A DNA stretch of 64,000 nucleotides from Yersinia aldovae ATCC 35236. GTDB taxonomy: Bacteria > Pseudomonadota > Gammaproteobacteria > Enterobacterales > Enterobacteriaceae. The position numbers were made by a program, and so were the translations under genes. Positions 29,300-42,050 of this stretch are shown here, piece by piece. The notes beneath the pieces are model-generated. The model was not told where the DNA came from. It did no database searches and was given only the letters and a program-made list of their open reading frames with translations. Numbering within the stretch: the stretch's first letter is position 1; each line of letters begins with the position of its first letter. The stretch spans positions 1 to 64,000 of the forward strand of contig NZ_ACCB01000018.1 in NCBI RefSeq assembly GCF_000173735.1, read 5' to 3'.

Positions 29300-32115
29300 A
29301 TGAGTGACTATAAGAATACCCTGAACTTGCCTGAAACAGGGTTCCCGATGCGCGGCGATCTGGCTAAGCGTGAACCTGACATGCTGAAACGTTGGTATGA
29401 GCAGGATCTGTACGGGATTATTCGTGCGGCCAAGAAAGGTAAAAAGACCTTTATTTTGCACGATGGCCCTCCTTATGCGAACGGCAACATTCACATTGGT
29501 CACTCTGTTAACAAAATTCTCAAAGATATTATTATTAAATCGAAAGGAATGGCTGGCTATGACTCACCTTATATTCCAGGTTGGGACTGCCACGGCCTGC
29601 CGATCGAGTTAAAAGTTGAACAGTTAATTGGCAAGCCGGGCGACAAAGTCAGCGCCGCAGAATTCCGTACCGCCTGCCGTAAATATGCCGCTGAACAGGT
29701 TGAAGGCCAGAAGAAAGATTTCATCCGCTTGGGTGTGTTGGGCGATTGGGACCATCCTTACCTGACGATGGATTTCAAAACTGAAGCCAACATCATTCGT
29801 GCATTAAGCAAAATCATTGATAACGGTCATCTGCACAAAGGTGCGAAGCCGGTGCATTGGTGTACCGATTGCGGTTCGTCACTGGCTGAAGCTGAAGTCG
29901 AATATTACGACAAAACCTCGCCTTCCATTGATGTGCGCTTTAATGCCGTCGATTCAGCCGCAGTGAGTGCCAAATTTGGCGTAGCTAATGCTAATGGCCC
30001 GATTTCACTGGTTATCTGGACCACCACGCCGTGGACCTTGCCTGCAAACCGCGCAATCTCACTGAACGCCGAATACATTTATCAGTTGGTACAGATTGAA
30101 GGTGAATGCCTGATTCTGGCAGAAGATCTGGTTGAGAGTGTCATGAAGCGCGCTGGCATTGCTGAGTGGACGGTATTGGGTAGCTGCAAAGGTTCTGATC
30201 TGGAACTGCTGCGCTTCAATCACCCGTTTATGGGCTTCGATGTTCCAGCAATCTTGGGCGATCATGTCACACTGGATGCTGGTACTGGCGCAGTTCATAC
30301 CGCACCAGGCCACGGCCCAGATGACTTTGTTATCGGCCAGAAATACGGTCTGGAAGTGGCCAACCCGGTTGGCCCGAACGGTTGCTATCTGGCAGGGACT
30401 TACCCAACGCTGGACGGCCTGTTTGTCTTTAAAGCTAATGACATCATTGTTGAGTTGCTGCGCGAAAAAGGCGCATTGCTGAAAGTTGAAAAACTGGTTC
30501 ACAGCTACCCGTGCTGCTGGCGTCACAAAACACCGATCATCTTCCGTGCCACACCGCAGTGGTTTATCAGCATGGATCAAAAAGGTTTGCGTAAGCAGTC
30601 GTTGGAAGAGATCAAAGGCGTGCAGTGGATCCCCGATTGGGGCCAGGCGCGTATCGAAACCATGGTGGCAAACCGCCCAGACTGGTGTATTTCGCGCCAG
30701 CGTACCTGGGGTGTGCCAATGTCTCTGTTTGTGCATAAAGAGACGGAAGCGCTTCATCCACGCAGCACTGAGCTAATGGAAGAAGTTGCCAAGCGTGTAG
30801 AGCAAGACGGTATTCAGGCCTGGTGGGATCTGGACACTGCGGAAATTTTGGGTGCGGATGCCGCCGATTACGTCAAAGTACCAGACACCTTGGATGTATG
30901 GTTCGATTCCGGCTCAACTCATTCCTCCGTGGTTGACGATCGCCCAGAGTTTGGTGGTCATAGCCCAGATATGTATCTGGAAGGTTCTGACCAGCACCGT
31001 GGTTGGTTTATGTCGTCACTGATGATTGCGACTGCGATGAAGGGTAAAGCGCCTTATCGTCAGGTGTTGACTCATGGTTTCACCGTGGATGGTCAGGGGC
31101 GTAAAATGTCCAAATCCATCGGTAACACCATCAGCCCGCAAGATGTGATGAATAAATTGGGTGGCGACATCCTGCGCCTGTGGGTGGCATCAACTGATTA
31201 TACTGGCGAGATTGCTGTTTCGGATGAGATTCTGAAACGCTCTGCTGACTCGTACCGTCGTATCCGTAACACTGCGCGCTTCTTGCTGGCTAACCTGAAT
31301 GGATTTGATCCGGCGTTGGATCAGGTGAAACCAGAAGAGATGGTGGTGGTAGACCGCTGGGCTGTAGGCCGTGCGCAAGCGGCGCAAGCCGAGATTATGG
31401 CAGCGTACGAAAACTACGACTTCCACTTGGTAGTGCAGCGCCTGATGCAGTTCTGTTCAGTTGAGATGGGTTCTTTCTACCTCGATATCATTAAAGACCG
31501 TCAGTACACCGCGAAAGGCGACAGCGTTGCACGTCGTAGCTGTCAGACCGCGCTGTTCCATATTGCTGAAGCTTTGGTTCGCTGGATGGCTCCAATCATG
31601 TCCTTCACCGCAGATGAAATCTGGAATCAACTGCCAGGTGAACGTCCGCAATACGTCTTCACAGAAGAGTGGTATGACGGTCTGTTTGGCTTGGCTGGTG
31701 ATGAGGGGATGAACGATACTTTTTGGGCCGAGCTACTGAAAGTACGTGGCGAAGTAAACAAAGTATTGGAACAGGCCCGCAGTGATAAGCGCATTGGTGG
31801 TTCATTGGAAGCGGCAGTCACCCTGTTCGCGGAGCCTGAGCTGGCGGCACGTTTGAACAGTTTGCAAGATGAGCTGCGTTTTGTCTTGCTGACCTCGGCT
31901 GCGAAAGTGGCCGCCTATGCTGAGGCGGGTGATGATGCCCAGCAAAGCGAACTGATTGCCGGGTTGAAATTACCTTTAATAAGGCTGACGGTGAGAAGTG
32001 CCCGCGTTGCTGGCATTATACTCAAGACGTCGGTTTGGTAGCGGAACATGCAGAACTGTGCGGCCGCTGTGTCACTAACGTAGCCGGTAACGGTGAAGAG
32101 CGTAAGTTCGCCTGA
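29300..32115 (+). CDS. ileS: Isoleucyl-tRNA synthetase, frameshifted near the 3' end
   Basis: IleRS charges tRNA-Ile and edits valine. The open frame (29300-32041, 913 residues) has the HIGH motif (residues 65-68), the editing domain with [11 protein letters not shown] and the KMSKS loop (602-606). From about residue 905 the frame leaves homology. The remaining homologous residues, including the zinc pair CPRC and CGRC and the end ERKFA, continue in another frame to a stop at 32115, which overlaps the lspA ATG by one base. One extra base in the A run 31967-31969 or the T run 31974-31976 would restore a 938-residue protein, the E. coli length. The zinc tail is needed for activity in E. coli, so a sequencing error is a strong alternative to a real mutation. 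Confidence 0.93.
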
Positions 32116-32624
32116 TGAGTAAATCGATGTGTTCGACCGGATTACGCTGGTTGTGGCTGGCGGTAGCGGTGATAATTCTCGATCTTGGCAGCAAACAGTG
32201 GGTCATGACCCACTTTGCCTTGTATGAATCAATCCCGCTAATCCCTTTTTTCAACCTGACCTACGCACAGAATTTTGGCGCGGCATTTAGCTTTCTGGCA
32301 GATAAAAGTGGTTGGCAACGTTGGTTCTTTGCAGGAGTCGCTATCGGCATCTCTATAGTATTGATGGTGCTGATGTATCGCTCTACTGCAAAACAGCGTC
32401 TGCTGAACTGCGCTTATGCCCTGATTATCGGTGGCGCATTAGGTAATCTGTTCGATCGCATGGTGCATGGCGCAGTGATCGACTTTATTGATTTCCACGT
32501 CAACGGCTGGCATTTCCCAACATTTAACATCGCTGATATAGCAATTTGTATCGGTGCTGCGTTGGTGATATTCGAAGGCTTTTTAAGCCCGGCTGAGAAA
32601 ACGGCGATAGACAAAGGTGAGTGA
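32115..32624 (+). CDS. lspA: Lipoprotein signal peptidase (signal peptidase II)
   Basis: LspA is an inner-membrane aspartyl protease that cleaves prolipoprotein signals at the lipid-modified Cys. The 169-residue product has four membrane segments and the catalytic pair Asp123 ([10 protein letters not shown]) and Asp141 (FNIADIAI), in the same positions as in E. coli. The ATG overlaps the restored ileS stop, and fkpB follows at once, so it is translated from the ileS operon. Confidence 0.97.
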   Translation: MSKSMCSTGLRWLWLAVAVIILDLGSKQWVMTHFALYESIPLIPFFNLTYAQNFGAAFSFLADKSGWQRWFFAGVAIGISIVLMVLMYRSTAKQRLLNCAYALIIGGALGNLFDRMVHGAVIDFIDFHVNGWHFPTFNIADIAICIGAALVIFEGFLSPAEKTAIDKGE

Positions 32625-32625
32625 G

Positions 32626-33111
32626 ATGTTAGAGCAAGAACAAGGCTATCAAGTAAAAGAAAATAGTGCCGTATTGGTGCATTTCACTTTGAAGCTGGAA
32701 GATGGCTCTACGGCAGAATCGACCCATATTCATGGGAAACCCGCGTTATTTCGGTTAGGTGATAACAGCCTTTCCGATGCGCTGGAGCAACAGTTGATAG
32801 GCTTAAAGGTAGGTGACAAGCACACTTTTAGCTTGCAGCCTGAGGATGCCTTTGGTGTGGAAAGCCCTGATTTGATTCAGTACTTTACACAGCGCGATTT
32901 TGCGCAAACCGGTGTTCCTGATGCCGGGACTATCATGTTGTTTACCACTCGTGACGGCAGTGAAATGCCAGGTGTGGTGCGGGAAGTTGCAGAAGAGTCG
33001 ATTACTGTTGATTTTAATCACCCGTTGGCTGGGCACATCGTCAGCTTTGACATTGAAGTGCTGGAGATTGACCCCCGACAGGAGGTAATACATGCAGATA
33101 TTGCTGGCTAA
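32626..33111 (+). CDS. fkpB: FKBP-type peptidyl-prolyl isomerase
   Basis: FkpB is an SlyD-like cytoplasmic FKBP isomerase. The product of 161 residues has [20 protein letters not shown], the insert-in-flap region around PEDAFG, and the closing [20 protein letters not shown] motif, all typical. I chose the ATG at 32626, with AGGTGAG seven bases upstream, over an in-frame GTG at 32617 within lspA. It overlaps ispH by 20 bases. Confidence 0.94.
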   Translation: MLEQEQGYQVKENSAVLVHFTLKLEDGSTAESTHIHGKPALFRLGDNSLSDALEQQLIGLKVGDKHTFSLQPEDAFGVESPDLIQYFTQRDFAQTGVPDAGTIMLFTTRDGSEMPGVVREVAEESITVDFNHPLAGHIVSFDIEVLEIDPRQEVIHADIAG

Positions 33112-34045
33112 TCCACGCGGCTTTTGTGCCGGGGTTGATCGGGCTATCAGTATTGTTGAACGCGCCATTGAAATGTATGGCGCGCCAATCTATGTGCGTC
33201 ACGAAGTGGTGCATAACCGCTACGTGGTCGACAGCTTACGTGGCCGCGGAGCTATCTTTATTGAGGAAATCTCAGAGGTGCCCGATGGCTCCATTTTGAT
33301 TTTCTCGGCTCACGGCGTGTCGCAGGCGGTCCGTGCCGAAGCCCGTGCGCGTAAATTGACTATGCTGTTTGACGCCACCTGCCCATTAGTGACCAAAGTC
33401 CATATGGAGGTTGCGCGTGCCAGCCGTAAGGGTAAAGAAGCCATTCTGATTGGCCACGCGGGGCACCCAGAAGTGGAAGGGACGATGGGGCAATACAGTA
33501 ACCCACAAGGGGGAATGTATCTGGTCGAGTCACCTAATGATGTCTGGCAGTTGAAGGTTAAAGATGAGAGTAATCTGTGCTTTATGACGCAGACCACTTT
33601 GTCTGTTGACGATACTTCAGCGATTATCGATGCTTTGCATCAGCGTTTTCCAAAGATAGTCGGCCCGCGTAAAGATGATATCTGTTATGCCACCACTAAC
33701 CGGCAAGAAGCGGTACGTGATCTCGCCAATGATGCCGATGTTGTCCTGGTGGTTGGTTCGAAAAACTCGTCTAACTCCAACCGTTTGGCTGAACTGGCCC
33801 AGCGGATGGGTAAACCTGCTTATCTGATTGATTCTGCTGCTGATATTCAGGACGCCTGGCTGCACGGCGCGGCACGCATAGGCGTCACTGCTGGAGCATC
33901 TGCACCGGATATTCTGGTGCAACAAGTGATTGCACGCTTGCAAGCGCTCGGTGCTGGCGAGTCAATTGAGCTGACGGGGCGCGAAGAGAGTATTGTCTTT
34001 GAAGTCCCTAAAGAGTTGCGTGTTGATGTGAAGCAGATCGACTAA
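33092..34045 (+). CDS. ispH: 4-hydroxy-3-methylbut-2-enyl diphosphate reductase
   Basis: IspH is the last enzyme of the MEP isoprenoid pathway and yields IPP and DMAPP. The 317-residue product has the three iron-sulfur ligands Cys12 ([11 protein letters not shown]), Cys96 (DATCPLV) and Cys197 ([11 protein letters not shown]), plus conserved HEVVHN and GHAGHPE. Length matches E. coli (316). GGAGG in the 3' end of fkpB serves as ribosome site. It ends the ribF operon; a terminator follows. Confidence 0.98.
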   Translation: MQILLANPRGFCAGVDRAISIVERAIEMYGAPIYVRHEVVHNRYVVDSLRGRGAIFIEEISEVPDGSILIFSAHGVSQAVRAEARARKLTMLFDATCPLVTKVHMEVARASRKGKEAILIGHAGHPEVEGTMGQYSNPQGGMYLVESPNDVWQLKVKDESNLCFMTQTTLSVDDTSAIIDALHQRFPKIVGPRKDDICYATTNRQEAVRDLANDADVVLVVGSKNSSNSNRLAELAQRMGKPAYLIDSAADIQDAWLHGAARIGVTAGASAPDILVQQVIARLQALGAGESIELTGREESIVFEVPKELRVDVKQID

Positions 34046-34066
34046 CTCATGTGTGAATTCAGTGTT

Positions 34067-34096
34067 AAAAAGCAGCCGCAGTGGCTGCTTTTTTTA
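34067..34096 (+). terminator. Terminator of the ribF-ispH operon
   Basis: AAAAGCAGCC and GGCTGCTTTT pair across a five-base loop and are followed by a T run. Between this and dapB (34097-34375) I see no gene; it should hold the dapB promoter. E. coli rihC, which lies here, is absent. Confidence 0.88.
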
Positions 34097-34336
34097 TGGC
34101 TGTATATCGTTACAACTGCATGAGTATGCGAAATAACTATACGGTGAGAAATTAAGCGTTATGATCCGTATCGAATTGAATATGGCATTTTTATCTCACT
34201 GAAATTCATCAGATAACGGATTGAATAAGGTTGTGTAAGGTAATGAGAGGTTTCACTGATAAAAACGAGCGTATATCATTTTTTTCTAATACAGATTAAA
34301 TAGGCTGGCAGAGTCCTTAACGGGCAGCTAATCTGA

Positions 34337-35197
<861 letters not shown>

Positions 35198-35669
35198 CGG
35201 TATAAAGTAAAATCAGCGATGTGGTGATTTTGTATCATAATGGTTTGATAATAGGGCAATATTTTATTGTCCTTTTTTGTTTTATTACTTAAATGGGTAT
35301 TTTGTGTGTTTTTTATTTATGACATCTATTTTATCATGTTTTATGGTATTTTAACCCTCTAAAGCTCTCCATTAATCGCTATATCTTGTTTTCACTGCCG
35401 CAAAACGATATTTCTTGATGACTCACCCTCGCAACCGTTTACTATGTTAAGTTAGCTTGTGTTTTTACCTCGATAAACCACTCAATTTAATGAAAACGGT
35501 AAAAAACAGAGAAAAAATGGCACTTTGGCTAGACAAAAGCGTCACCCATCATTAAAATGCGCCCAATTTGCCAAAAATTAGCTTTGAGAGCGGTTTTTGC
35601 ATTGATTTAGATCGCTAGATGTGAATTAATATGCAAGTAATGTGACTGTTTATTCCCCTGGAGGATGTT
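35198..35669. promoter_or_regulatory. carAB control region with ARG-box-like site
   Basis: This 470-base A/T-rich region precedes carA. TGTGAATTAATATGCAAG (35620-35637) resembles the ArgR box consensus TNTGAATWWWWATTCANW and overlaps a possible promoter, TTGATT (35602-35607) with TAATAT (35627-35632). In E. coli, carAB is controlled by ArgR at a downstream promoter and by pyrimidines and purines at an upstream one; I do not see a clear PurR site. Confidence 0.55.
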
Positions 35670-36830
35670 TTGATTAAGTCAGCGCTATTGGTTCTCGAAG
35701 ACGGAACCCAATTTCACGGTCGGGCCATCGGGGCAGAGGGTACGGCAGTGGGGGAAGTGGTCTTCAATACGTCGATGACCGGTTATCAAGAAATCCTCAC
35801 TGATCCTTCCTACTCCCGCCAGATCGTTACTCTTACTTATCCTCATATCGGCAATGTCGGCACCAATGCCTCCGATGAAGAATCCTCCGCAGTACACGCC
35901 CAAGGTCTGGTTATTCGCGACCTGCCATTGATTGCCAGCAACTACCGTAATGAAGAAGGCTTGGCTGAGTATCTCAAACGTCACAACATTGTGGCGATTG
36001 CGGATATTGATACCCGCAAGCTGACGCGTTTGCTGCGTGAGAAAGGGGCACAAAACGGCTGCATTATTGTGGGTGACTTGTCTGATGCCGCATTGGCGCT
36101 AGAAAAAGCGAAAGCATTCCCCGGCTTGAAGGGAATGGATTTGGCAAAAGAAGTCACCACCCAAGAGCGTTATGACTGGCTGCAAGGCAGTTGGACACTG
36201 GAAGGCGACCTACCGGCGGCGAAGCAACCAGAAGATTTGCCGTTCCATGTAGTGGCTTACGATTATGGCGTGAAACGCAATATCCTGCGCATGTTGGTGG
36301 ACCGAGGTTGCCGTCTGACAGTCGTTCCGGCACAGACTCCGGCGGAAGAAGTTTTGAAACTCAATCCGGATGGTATCTTCTTATCCAACGGTCCGGGCGA
36401 CCCTGAGCCATGTGATTATGCTATCGCTGCCATTAAACGTTTTCTGGAAACCGACATTCCGGTATTCGGCATTTGCTTAGGCCACCAATTACTGGCACTC
36501 GCCAGTGGTGCCAAAACGGTAAAAATGAAGTTTGGTCACCACGGTGGTAACCATCCGGTGAAAGATTTGGATGCCAATTGCGTGATGATCACCGCGCAGA
36601 ACCACGGTTTTGCGGTAGATGAAACCTCATTGCCATCCAACCTGCGCACTACGCATGTGTCCTTATTTGATGGTTCCCTGCAAGGGATTCACCGTACCGA
36701 TAAAGCCGCTTTCAGCTTCCAGGGACATCCGGAAGCCAGCCCAGGCCCGCACGATGCAGCCCCACTGTTCGATCATTTTATTGAGCTGATTGAAGCTTAT
36801 CGCGCCACCGCTAGCCATACCAATAAATAA
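35670..36830 (+). CDS. carA: Carbamoyl-phosphate synthase small subunit
   Basis: CarA hydrolyses glutamine and passes ammonia to CarB. The 386-residue product has an N-terminal small-chain domain and a C-terminal class I glutamine amidotransferase with nucleophile Cys269 in [14 protein letters not shown] and the [11 protein letters not shown] stretch carrying the catalytic His. The start codon is TTG at 35670 with GGAGG seven bases before it; E. coli carA likewise starts at TTG. carB follows after 16 bases. Confidence 0.98.
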   Translation: MIKSALLVLEDGTQFHGRAIGAEGTAVGEVVFNTSMTGYQEILTDPSYSRQIVTLTYPHIGNVGTNASDEESSAVHAQGLVIRDLPLIASNYRNEEGLAEYLKRHNIVAIADIDTRKLTRLLREKGAQNGCIIVGDLSDAALALEKAKAFPGLKGMDLAKEVTTQERYDWLQGSWTLEGDLPAAKQPEDLPFHVVAYDYGVKRNILRMLVDRGCRLTVVPAQTPAEEVLKLNPDGIFLSNGPGDPEPCDYAIAAIKRFLETDIPVFGICLGHQLLALASGAKTVKMKFGHHGGNHPVKDLDANCVMITAQNHGFAVDETSLPSNLRTTHVSLFDGSLQGIHRTDKAAFSFQGHPEASPGPHDAAPLFDHFIELIEAYRATASHTNK

Positions 36831-36846
36831 TCAGGAGCGTCAAACC

Positions 36847-39800
36847 ATGCCAAAACGTACAGATATAAAAAGCATCCTGATTCTGGGCGCTGGCCCGATT
36901 GTTATCGGCCAGGCCTGTGAGTTTGACTACTCCGGTGCTCAGGCTTGTAAAGCGCTGCGTGAAGAGGGTTACCGCGTTATCTTGGTAAACTCTAATCCTG
37001 CCACAATCATGACTGACCCGGAAATGGCTGATGCAACTTATATCGAGCCGATTCACTGGGAAGTGGTGCGCAAAATCATTGAAAAAGAGCGCCCAGACGC
37101 AGTATTGCCAACTATGGGCGGCCAAACCGCACTGAACTGCGCACTAGAATTGGAGCGTCAAGGAGTGCTGGCTGAATTCGGTGTCACCATGATTGGTGCC
37201 ACCGCCGATGCTATTGATAAAGCCGAAGACCGCCGTCGTTTTGATATTGCGATGAAGAAAATTGGTTTGGATACTGCGCGTTCAGGTATTGCACATAACA
37301 TGGAAGAAGCGCTGGCTGTTGCGGCTGATGTCGGCTTCCCCTGTATTATCCGCCCATCCTTTACTATGGGTGGCTCCGGTGGCGGCATCGCGTATAACCG
37401 CGAAGAGTTTGAAGAGATCTGCGAACGCGGGCTGGATTTATCACCCACTAAAGAGTTGTTGATCGATGAGTCACTGATTGGCTGGAAAGAGTATGAGATG
37501 GAAGTTGTGCGTGATAAAAACGACAACTGCATCATCGTCTGCTCAATTGAAAACTTCGATGCGATGGGCATCCATACCGGTGATTCCATCACTGTGGCAC
37601 CGGCTCAGACGCTGACCGACAAAGAATACCAAATTATGCGTAATGCCTCGATGGCCGTGCTGCGTGAAATCGGCGTAGAAACCGGTGGCTCCAACGTGCA
37701 GTTCTCGGTTAACCCGAAAAATGGCCGTTTGATTATTATTGAAATGAACCCACGCGTGTCTCGCTCCTCCGCTCTGGCCTCTAAAGCCACCGGCTTCCCG
37801 ATTGCCAAGATTGCCGCCAAGCTGGCCGTGGGTTATACGCTGGATGAATTGATGAATGACATCACTGGTGGCCGCACGCCGGCCTCTTTTGAGCCATCCA
37901 TCGACTACGTTGTGACTAAAATTCCGCGGTTTAACTTCGAAAAGTTTGCTGGTGCCAATGACCGCCTGACCACCCAGATGAAGTCCGTCGGCGAAGTAAT
38001 GGCGATTGGCCGCACTTTGCAGGAATCACTGCAAAAAGCACTGCGCGGATTGGAAGTGGGTGCGACCGGTTTTGACCCGAAAGTGAGTTTAGATGATCCG
38101 GAAGCGCTGACCAAAATTCGCCGCGAACTGAAAGAAGCGGGTTCTGACCGTATCTGGTATATCGCCGATGCTTTCCGTGCTGGTATGTCAGTTGATGGTG
38201 TTTTCAATCTGACCAATGTAGACCGCTGGTTCCTGGTGCAGATTGAAGAGCTGGTCCGGCTGGAAGAGAGTGTAGCGGAGTGCGGTATTAATGGCTTGAA
38301 TACTGAATTCATGCGCCAGTTGAAGCGCAAAGGTTTCGCTGACTCCCGACTGGCAAAACTGGTGGGCGCAACGGAAGGTGAAGTGCGCAAATTGCGTTAC
38401 AAGCACGGCTTGCATCCGGTTTACAAACGCGTTGATACCTGTGCGGCTGAATTTTCGACTGATACCGCCTATATGTATTCAACCTACGAGGAAGAGTGTG
38501 AATCCAACCCAACCCGTGACCGCCCGAAAATTATGGTGCTGGGTGGTGGGCCGAACCGTATTGGTCAGGGGATTGAATTCGACTATTGCTGCGTACACGC
38601 GTCACTGGCGCTGCGTGAAGACGGTTATGAGACCATCATGGTGAACTGTAACCCTGAGACGGTTTCGACTGACTACGATACCTCTGATCGCCTCTACTTT
38701 GAGTCAGTCACACTGGAAGATGTGCTGGAAATCGTGCGTATCGAGAAGCCACAAGGCGTTATCGTGCAATACGGTGGCCAGACGCCATTGAAATTGGCCC
38801 GTGAATTGGAAGCTGCCGGTGTGCCGATTATCGGTACCAGCCCGGATGCGATTGATCGCGCCGAAGACCGCGAGCGTTTCCAACAGGCGGTAAACCGTTT
38901 GGGTCTGAAACAACCGGCTAACGCCACGGTAGCGACTATCGAGCAAGCAGTTGAAAAAGCGGCAGGTCTGGGTTATCCGCTAGTGGTTCGCCCCTCTTAT
39001 GTGTTGGGTGGCCGCGCAATGGAAATCGTCTATGACGAAGTTGACCTGCGCCGTTACTTCCAAAATGCTGTCAGTGTGTCAAATGATGCGCCAGTGCTGC
39101 TGGATCGCTTCCTTGATGATGCGGTAGAAGTCGATGTGGATGCCATTTGTGACGGTGAGCGTGTGTTGATTGGCGGCATTATGGAGCACATCGAGCAAGC
39201 AGGGGTTCACTCCGGTGACTCAGCCTGTTCATTGCCCGCTTACACTCTGAGTAAAGAAATTCAGGATGTGATGCGCCAGCAAGTGGAAAAACTGGCCTTT
39301 GAGTTGTGTGTTCGCGGCTTGATGAACGTGCAATTTGCGGTGAAGAACAATGAGGTTTACCTGATTGAGGTTAACCCGCGAGCCGCCCGTACTGTGCCAT
39401 TCGTGTCTAAAGCCACTGGGATGCCACTGGCAAAAATTGCCGCCCGCGTGATGGTGGGGCAGACATTGGCACAGCAAGGTGTTCTGGAAGAGATTATTCC
39501 GCCTTACTATTCGGTCAAAGAAGTGGTGCTGCCATTCAATAAATTCCCCGGTGTCGATCCGATTTTAGGGCCAGAAATGCGCTCTACCGGTGAAGTTATG
39601 GGGGTTGGTCGTACCTTTGCCGAAGCTTTCTCTAAAGCGATGCTGGGCAGTCAATCTGGTATGAAAAAGAGTGGTCGTGCGCTGTTATCCGTGCGCGAGG
39701 GCGATAAGCATCGGGTCGTTGACTTAGCAGCGAAGTTGCTAAAACAGGGCTTTGAACTGGATGCCACGCACGGCACTGCGGTGGTGTTGGGCGAGGCTGG

Positions 39801-40080
39801 GATAAATCCACGTCTGGTCAACAAGGTGCATGAAGGCCGTCCACACATTCAGGACCGTATCAAGAATGGTGAATACACTTATATTGTGAATACCACGGCC
39901 GGGCGTCAGGCGATTGAAGACTCCAAACTGATCCGCCGCAGTGCGCTGCAATATAAAGTGCATTACGACACCACTTTGAATGGTGGCTTTGCCACGGCAA
40001 TGGCGCTGAATGCGGACCCTACCGAGCAAGTGACTTCAGTGCAAGAAATGCATGCCAAGATTAAGAAGATGAAAGGTTAA
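36847..40080 (+). CDS. carB: Carbamoyl-phosphate synthase large subunit
   Basis: CarB makes carbamoyl phosphate from bicarbonate, two ATP and ammonia, feeding arginine and pyrimidine synthesis. The product (1077 residues) contains two homologous halves, each with a pre-ATP-grasp domain and an ATP-grasp domain ([18 protein letters not shown] in the first; [17 protein letters not shown] in the second), then an oligomerisation domain and a C-terminal MGS-like allosteric domain. I start at 36847 (MPKRTDIKS), with AGGAG upstream. The longer in-frame start at 36790 lies inside carA. Confidence 0.98.
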   Translation: MPKRTDIKSILILGAGPIVIGQACEFDYSGAQACKALREEGYRVILVNSNPATIMTDPEMADATYIEPIHWEVVRKIIEKERPDAVLPTMGGQTALNCALELERQGVLAEFGVTMIGATADAIDKAEDRRRFDIAMKKIGLDTARSGIAHNMEEALAVAADVGFPCIIRPSFTMGGSGGGIAYNREEFEEICERGLDLSPTKELLIDESLIGWKEYEMEVVRDKNDNCIIVCSIENFDAMGIHTGDSITVAPAQTLTDKEYQIMRNASMAVLREIGVETGGSNVQFSVNPKNGRLIIIEMNPRVSRSSALASKATGFPIAKIAAKLAVGYTLDELMNDITGGRTPASFEPSIDYVVTKIPRFNFEKFAGANDRLTTQMKSVGEVMAIGRTLQESLQKALRGLEVGATGFDPKVSLDDPEALTKIRRELKEAGSDRIWYIADAFRAGMSVDGVFNLTNVDRWFLVQIEELVRLEESVAECGINGLNTEFMRQLKRKGFADSRLAKLVGATEGEVRKLRYKHGLHPVYKRVDTCAAEFSTDTAYMYSTYEEECESNPTRDRPKIMVLGGGPNRIGQGIEFDYCCVHASLALREDGYETIMVNCNPETVSTDYDTSDRLYFESVTLEDVLEIVRIEKPQGVIVQYGGQTPLKLARELEAAGVPIIGTSPDAIDRAEDRERFQQAVNRLGLKQPANATVATIEQAVEKAAGLGYPLVVRPSYVLGGRAMEIVYDEVDLRRYFQNAVSVSNDAPVLLDRFLDDAVEVDVDAICDGERVLIGGIMEHIEQAGVHSGDSACSLPAYTLSKEIQDVMRQQVEKLAFELCVRGLMNVQFAVKNNEVYLIEVNPRAARTVPFVSKATGMPLAKIAARVMVGQTLAQQGVLEEIIPPYYSVKEVVLPFNKFPGVDPILGPEMRSTGEVMGVGRTFAEAFSKAMLGSQSGMKKSGRALLSVREGDKHRVVDLAAKLLKQGFELDATHGTAVVLGEAGINPRLVNKVHEGRPHIQDRIKNGEYTYIVNTTAGRQAIEDSKLIRRSALQYKVHYDTTLNGGFATAMALNADPTEQVTSVQEMHAKIKKMKG

Positions 40081-40096
40081 TCTTCGGCATAAATAG

Positions 40097-40120
40097 CAGG
40101 GCGATGGTGACATCGCCCTG
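40097..40120 (+). terminator. First carB-distal hairpin
   Basis: CAGGGCGATG pairs perfectly with CATCGCCCTG across GTGA. The following AGTTTATT is a weak T tract. The stem is a near copy of the terminator at 40286. Confidence 0.65.
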
Positions 40121-40145
40121 AGTTTATTGACAAAGTGCTCGCAGC

Positions 40146-40247
40146 GGTGAGGACAGGCAGATCGTAAAGACGCCGTAAAATCGTCCCTGATGGCTCGAGC
40201 CGCGCCATCCCTGACGCGGACGCTTTACTCTTCTGCCTGTCCTCACC
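40146..40247. repeat. About 100-base palindromic repeat unit downstream of carB
   Basis: Perfect 16-base arms GGTGAGGACAGGCAGA (40146-40161) and TCTGCCTGTCCTCACC (40232-40247) enclose further pairing GTAAAG/CTTTAC and an inner GATGGC/GCCATC hairpin. The whole can fold into one long branched stem. It has the look of a mobile intergenic repeat (MITE-like), not of ERIC. No open frame is present. Confidence 0.7.
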
Positions 40248-40285
40248 ACCTGAGATCGAGTCGTCGAGGTTTGTCAGCAGTCTGC

Positions 40286-40311
40286 GGGCGATGGAAACAT
40301 CGCCCTTTTTT
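40286..40311 (+). terminator. Second carB-distal terminator
   Basis: GGGCGATG and CATCGCCC pair across a GAAA tetraloop and are followed by six T. This is a textbook intrinsic terminator and duplicates the hairpin at 40097. Confidence 0.85.
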
Positions 40312-40481
40312 ATGCTTATTATTTATAAAATCGCGCTTTTTACTCGCCGATACAGTGTTTCTTATGCGCAGAAGTATTATTCATAAACGATAGTATTGTT
40401 TATAAACAACATTGGTGAAGATCAATGTTCATGCGGGTTGTGAGGAGTAGCTTATAGTCCGGCGGCTCACCGCCGGTTTAA

Positions 40482-41095
40482 CTAGCTTAAAGCGACTTTG
40501 ATACCCAACCCAATTAATAGTCCACCCAGTAATTTATCGACAACTTTTTGTGCTTTTGCCAAACCACGGCGCACTGGCGCACTTTGGATTAAAATCACCA
40601 GCAGCGGCCACCAGATAACGGCAAGTACCCAAATGATTGAGGCGTACCACAGTTTTCACCCACGCCAGAGTTAATCTGTAATATTTGTGTGAAAACGGCG
40701 AGGAAGAAGAGAGTCGCTTTGGGATTCAATAGATTGCAAAGGTATCCCTGCCAAAATGCGGCTTTCAGTGTGATGGGGGATAGCGTGGTGTTGTCGATGC
40801 TGAGTTTACTTTCGCCACGCGACAGCAGCGCCTGAATACCAATCCAGATCAAATAGCAGGCTCCGGCATATTTCAGAAAATTGAACAGCCACGGCGTGGT
40901 GGTAATAACCACTGCCAGGCCAGCCACGCAATAAGACATATGGGTGGCAACACCCAAAATGACGCCGAGCGCTGTCATCATTGCAGCAGGGCGGCGATAG
41001 CGGGCCGCATTTTTGATCACCAGAAAGAAATCCGGGCCGGGGGAGAGCATTCCCAATGTAGCCAGGGTCGCGACGAACAAAGAAGTTTCAAGCAT
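40482..41095 (-). pseudogene. LysE/RhtB-family amino-acid exporter, frameshifted
   Basis: Family members export amino acids such as homoserine, threonine or lysine. The start MLETSLFVATLATLGMLSPG has the family SPGPDFF motif. The first frame continues to about 40650 and ends early at 40595. The remaining membrane segment (KLWYASIIWVLAVIWW and on to LGIKVALS) lies in another frame, ending at a TAG at 40482-40484. One extra base in the four-T run 40653-40656 restores 204 residues, the normal family length. The start at 41095 is chosen by homology; a longer frame from 41158 exists. It is either a true pseudogene or one base is missing from the sequence. Two stems, including CCGGCGG/CCGCCGG near 40459, lie beyond its stop. 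Confidence 0.82.
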
Positions 41096-41249
41096 CAGAA
41101 TTACCGATTGAGAATGGTGCGTTCTGGCGATGATAACGCCACTGAGCTTTTCTCGCATTATTCTTATTGGTTATTTACGGCAGTTTGGTTGTTTGTAGTG
41201 ATGGGGTTAAAGCGATTTTTTCCTTTTTGACGGATAGTGATGCACAAAT

Positions 41250-42050
41250 ATGAACCTGGACAATGTAATAAGCAGTAATGTTTCGCATCAACAGCAGCGA
41301 GAAATTACGCGGTTGTGCATCAAATGCGCACTCTTGTTGTTGCAGCATGGGGCAGAAAGTATGCTGGTTGAGCAGTTGTCCGCGCGGCTTGGGATGGCGC
41401 TGGGCATGGACAGCGTGGAGAGTTCTATTTCGGCTAACGCAGTGGTGCTGACCACCATTAGTCAGGGGAATTGCCTGACATCCACCCGCAAAAATACTGA
41501 CCGTGGTATCAATATGCATGTTGTGACGGAGGTACAGCATATTGTGATCATGGCGGAACATCGTTTGTTGGATGCAAAAGATGTGGAAAAACGCTTTGAG
41601 CATATCAAGCCTTTGCGTTACCCACGTTGGTTGGTAGTGGTGATGGTTGCCTTATCATGTGGCTGTTTTAGCAAGTTAAATGGTGGCGGTTGGGATGCGT
41701 TTTCCATCACTTTTTTGGCTAGTGGGCTGGCGATGTTTGTGCGCCAGAGCCTGACGGCTCGTCATATGAATCCGCTGATTAATTTTTGTATCACCGCTTT
41801 TGTCGCGACCTCTGTTTCTGGGCTGTTAATGCGCTTACCGTTTTTCCATGAGGCATCCAGTGTGGCGATGGCCGCTAGCGTGTTGTTATTAGTGCCAGGT
41901 TTTCCGTTGATCAATGCGGTCGCCGATATGTTTAAAGGGCATGTTAATACCGGCCTGGCCCGCTGGGCTATGGCAAGCTTATTAACGTTATCAACCTGCA
42001 TTGGGGTGATATTCGCAATGGCACTGTGGGGATTGCGGGGGTGGTCGTGA
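41250..42050 (+). CDS. yjjP: Threonine/serine exporter-type protein YjjP
   Basis: YjjP is the N-terminal half of the split ThrE exporter family; with YjjB it is linked to succinate export in E. coli. The 266-residue product has an N-terminal soluble domain (about 1-120, with [15 protein letters not shown] and the VVLTTISQG strand) followed by five hydrophobic segments. It overlaps yjjB by four bases, so both products are likely made together as a complex. Confidence 0.92.
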   Translation: MNLDNVISSNVSHQQQREITRLCIKCALLLLQHGAESMLVEQLSARLGMALGMDSVESSISANAVVLTTISQGNCLTSTRKNTDRGINMHVVTEVQHIVIMAEHRLLDAKDVEKRFEHIKPLRYPRWLVVVMVALSCGCFSKLNGGGWDAFSITFLASGLAMFVRQSLTARHMNPLINFCITAFVATSVSGLLMRLPFFHEASSVAMAASVLLLVPGFPLINAVADMFKGHVNTGLARWAMASLLTLSTCIGVIFAMALWGLRGWS

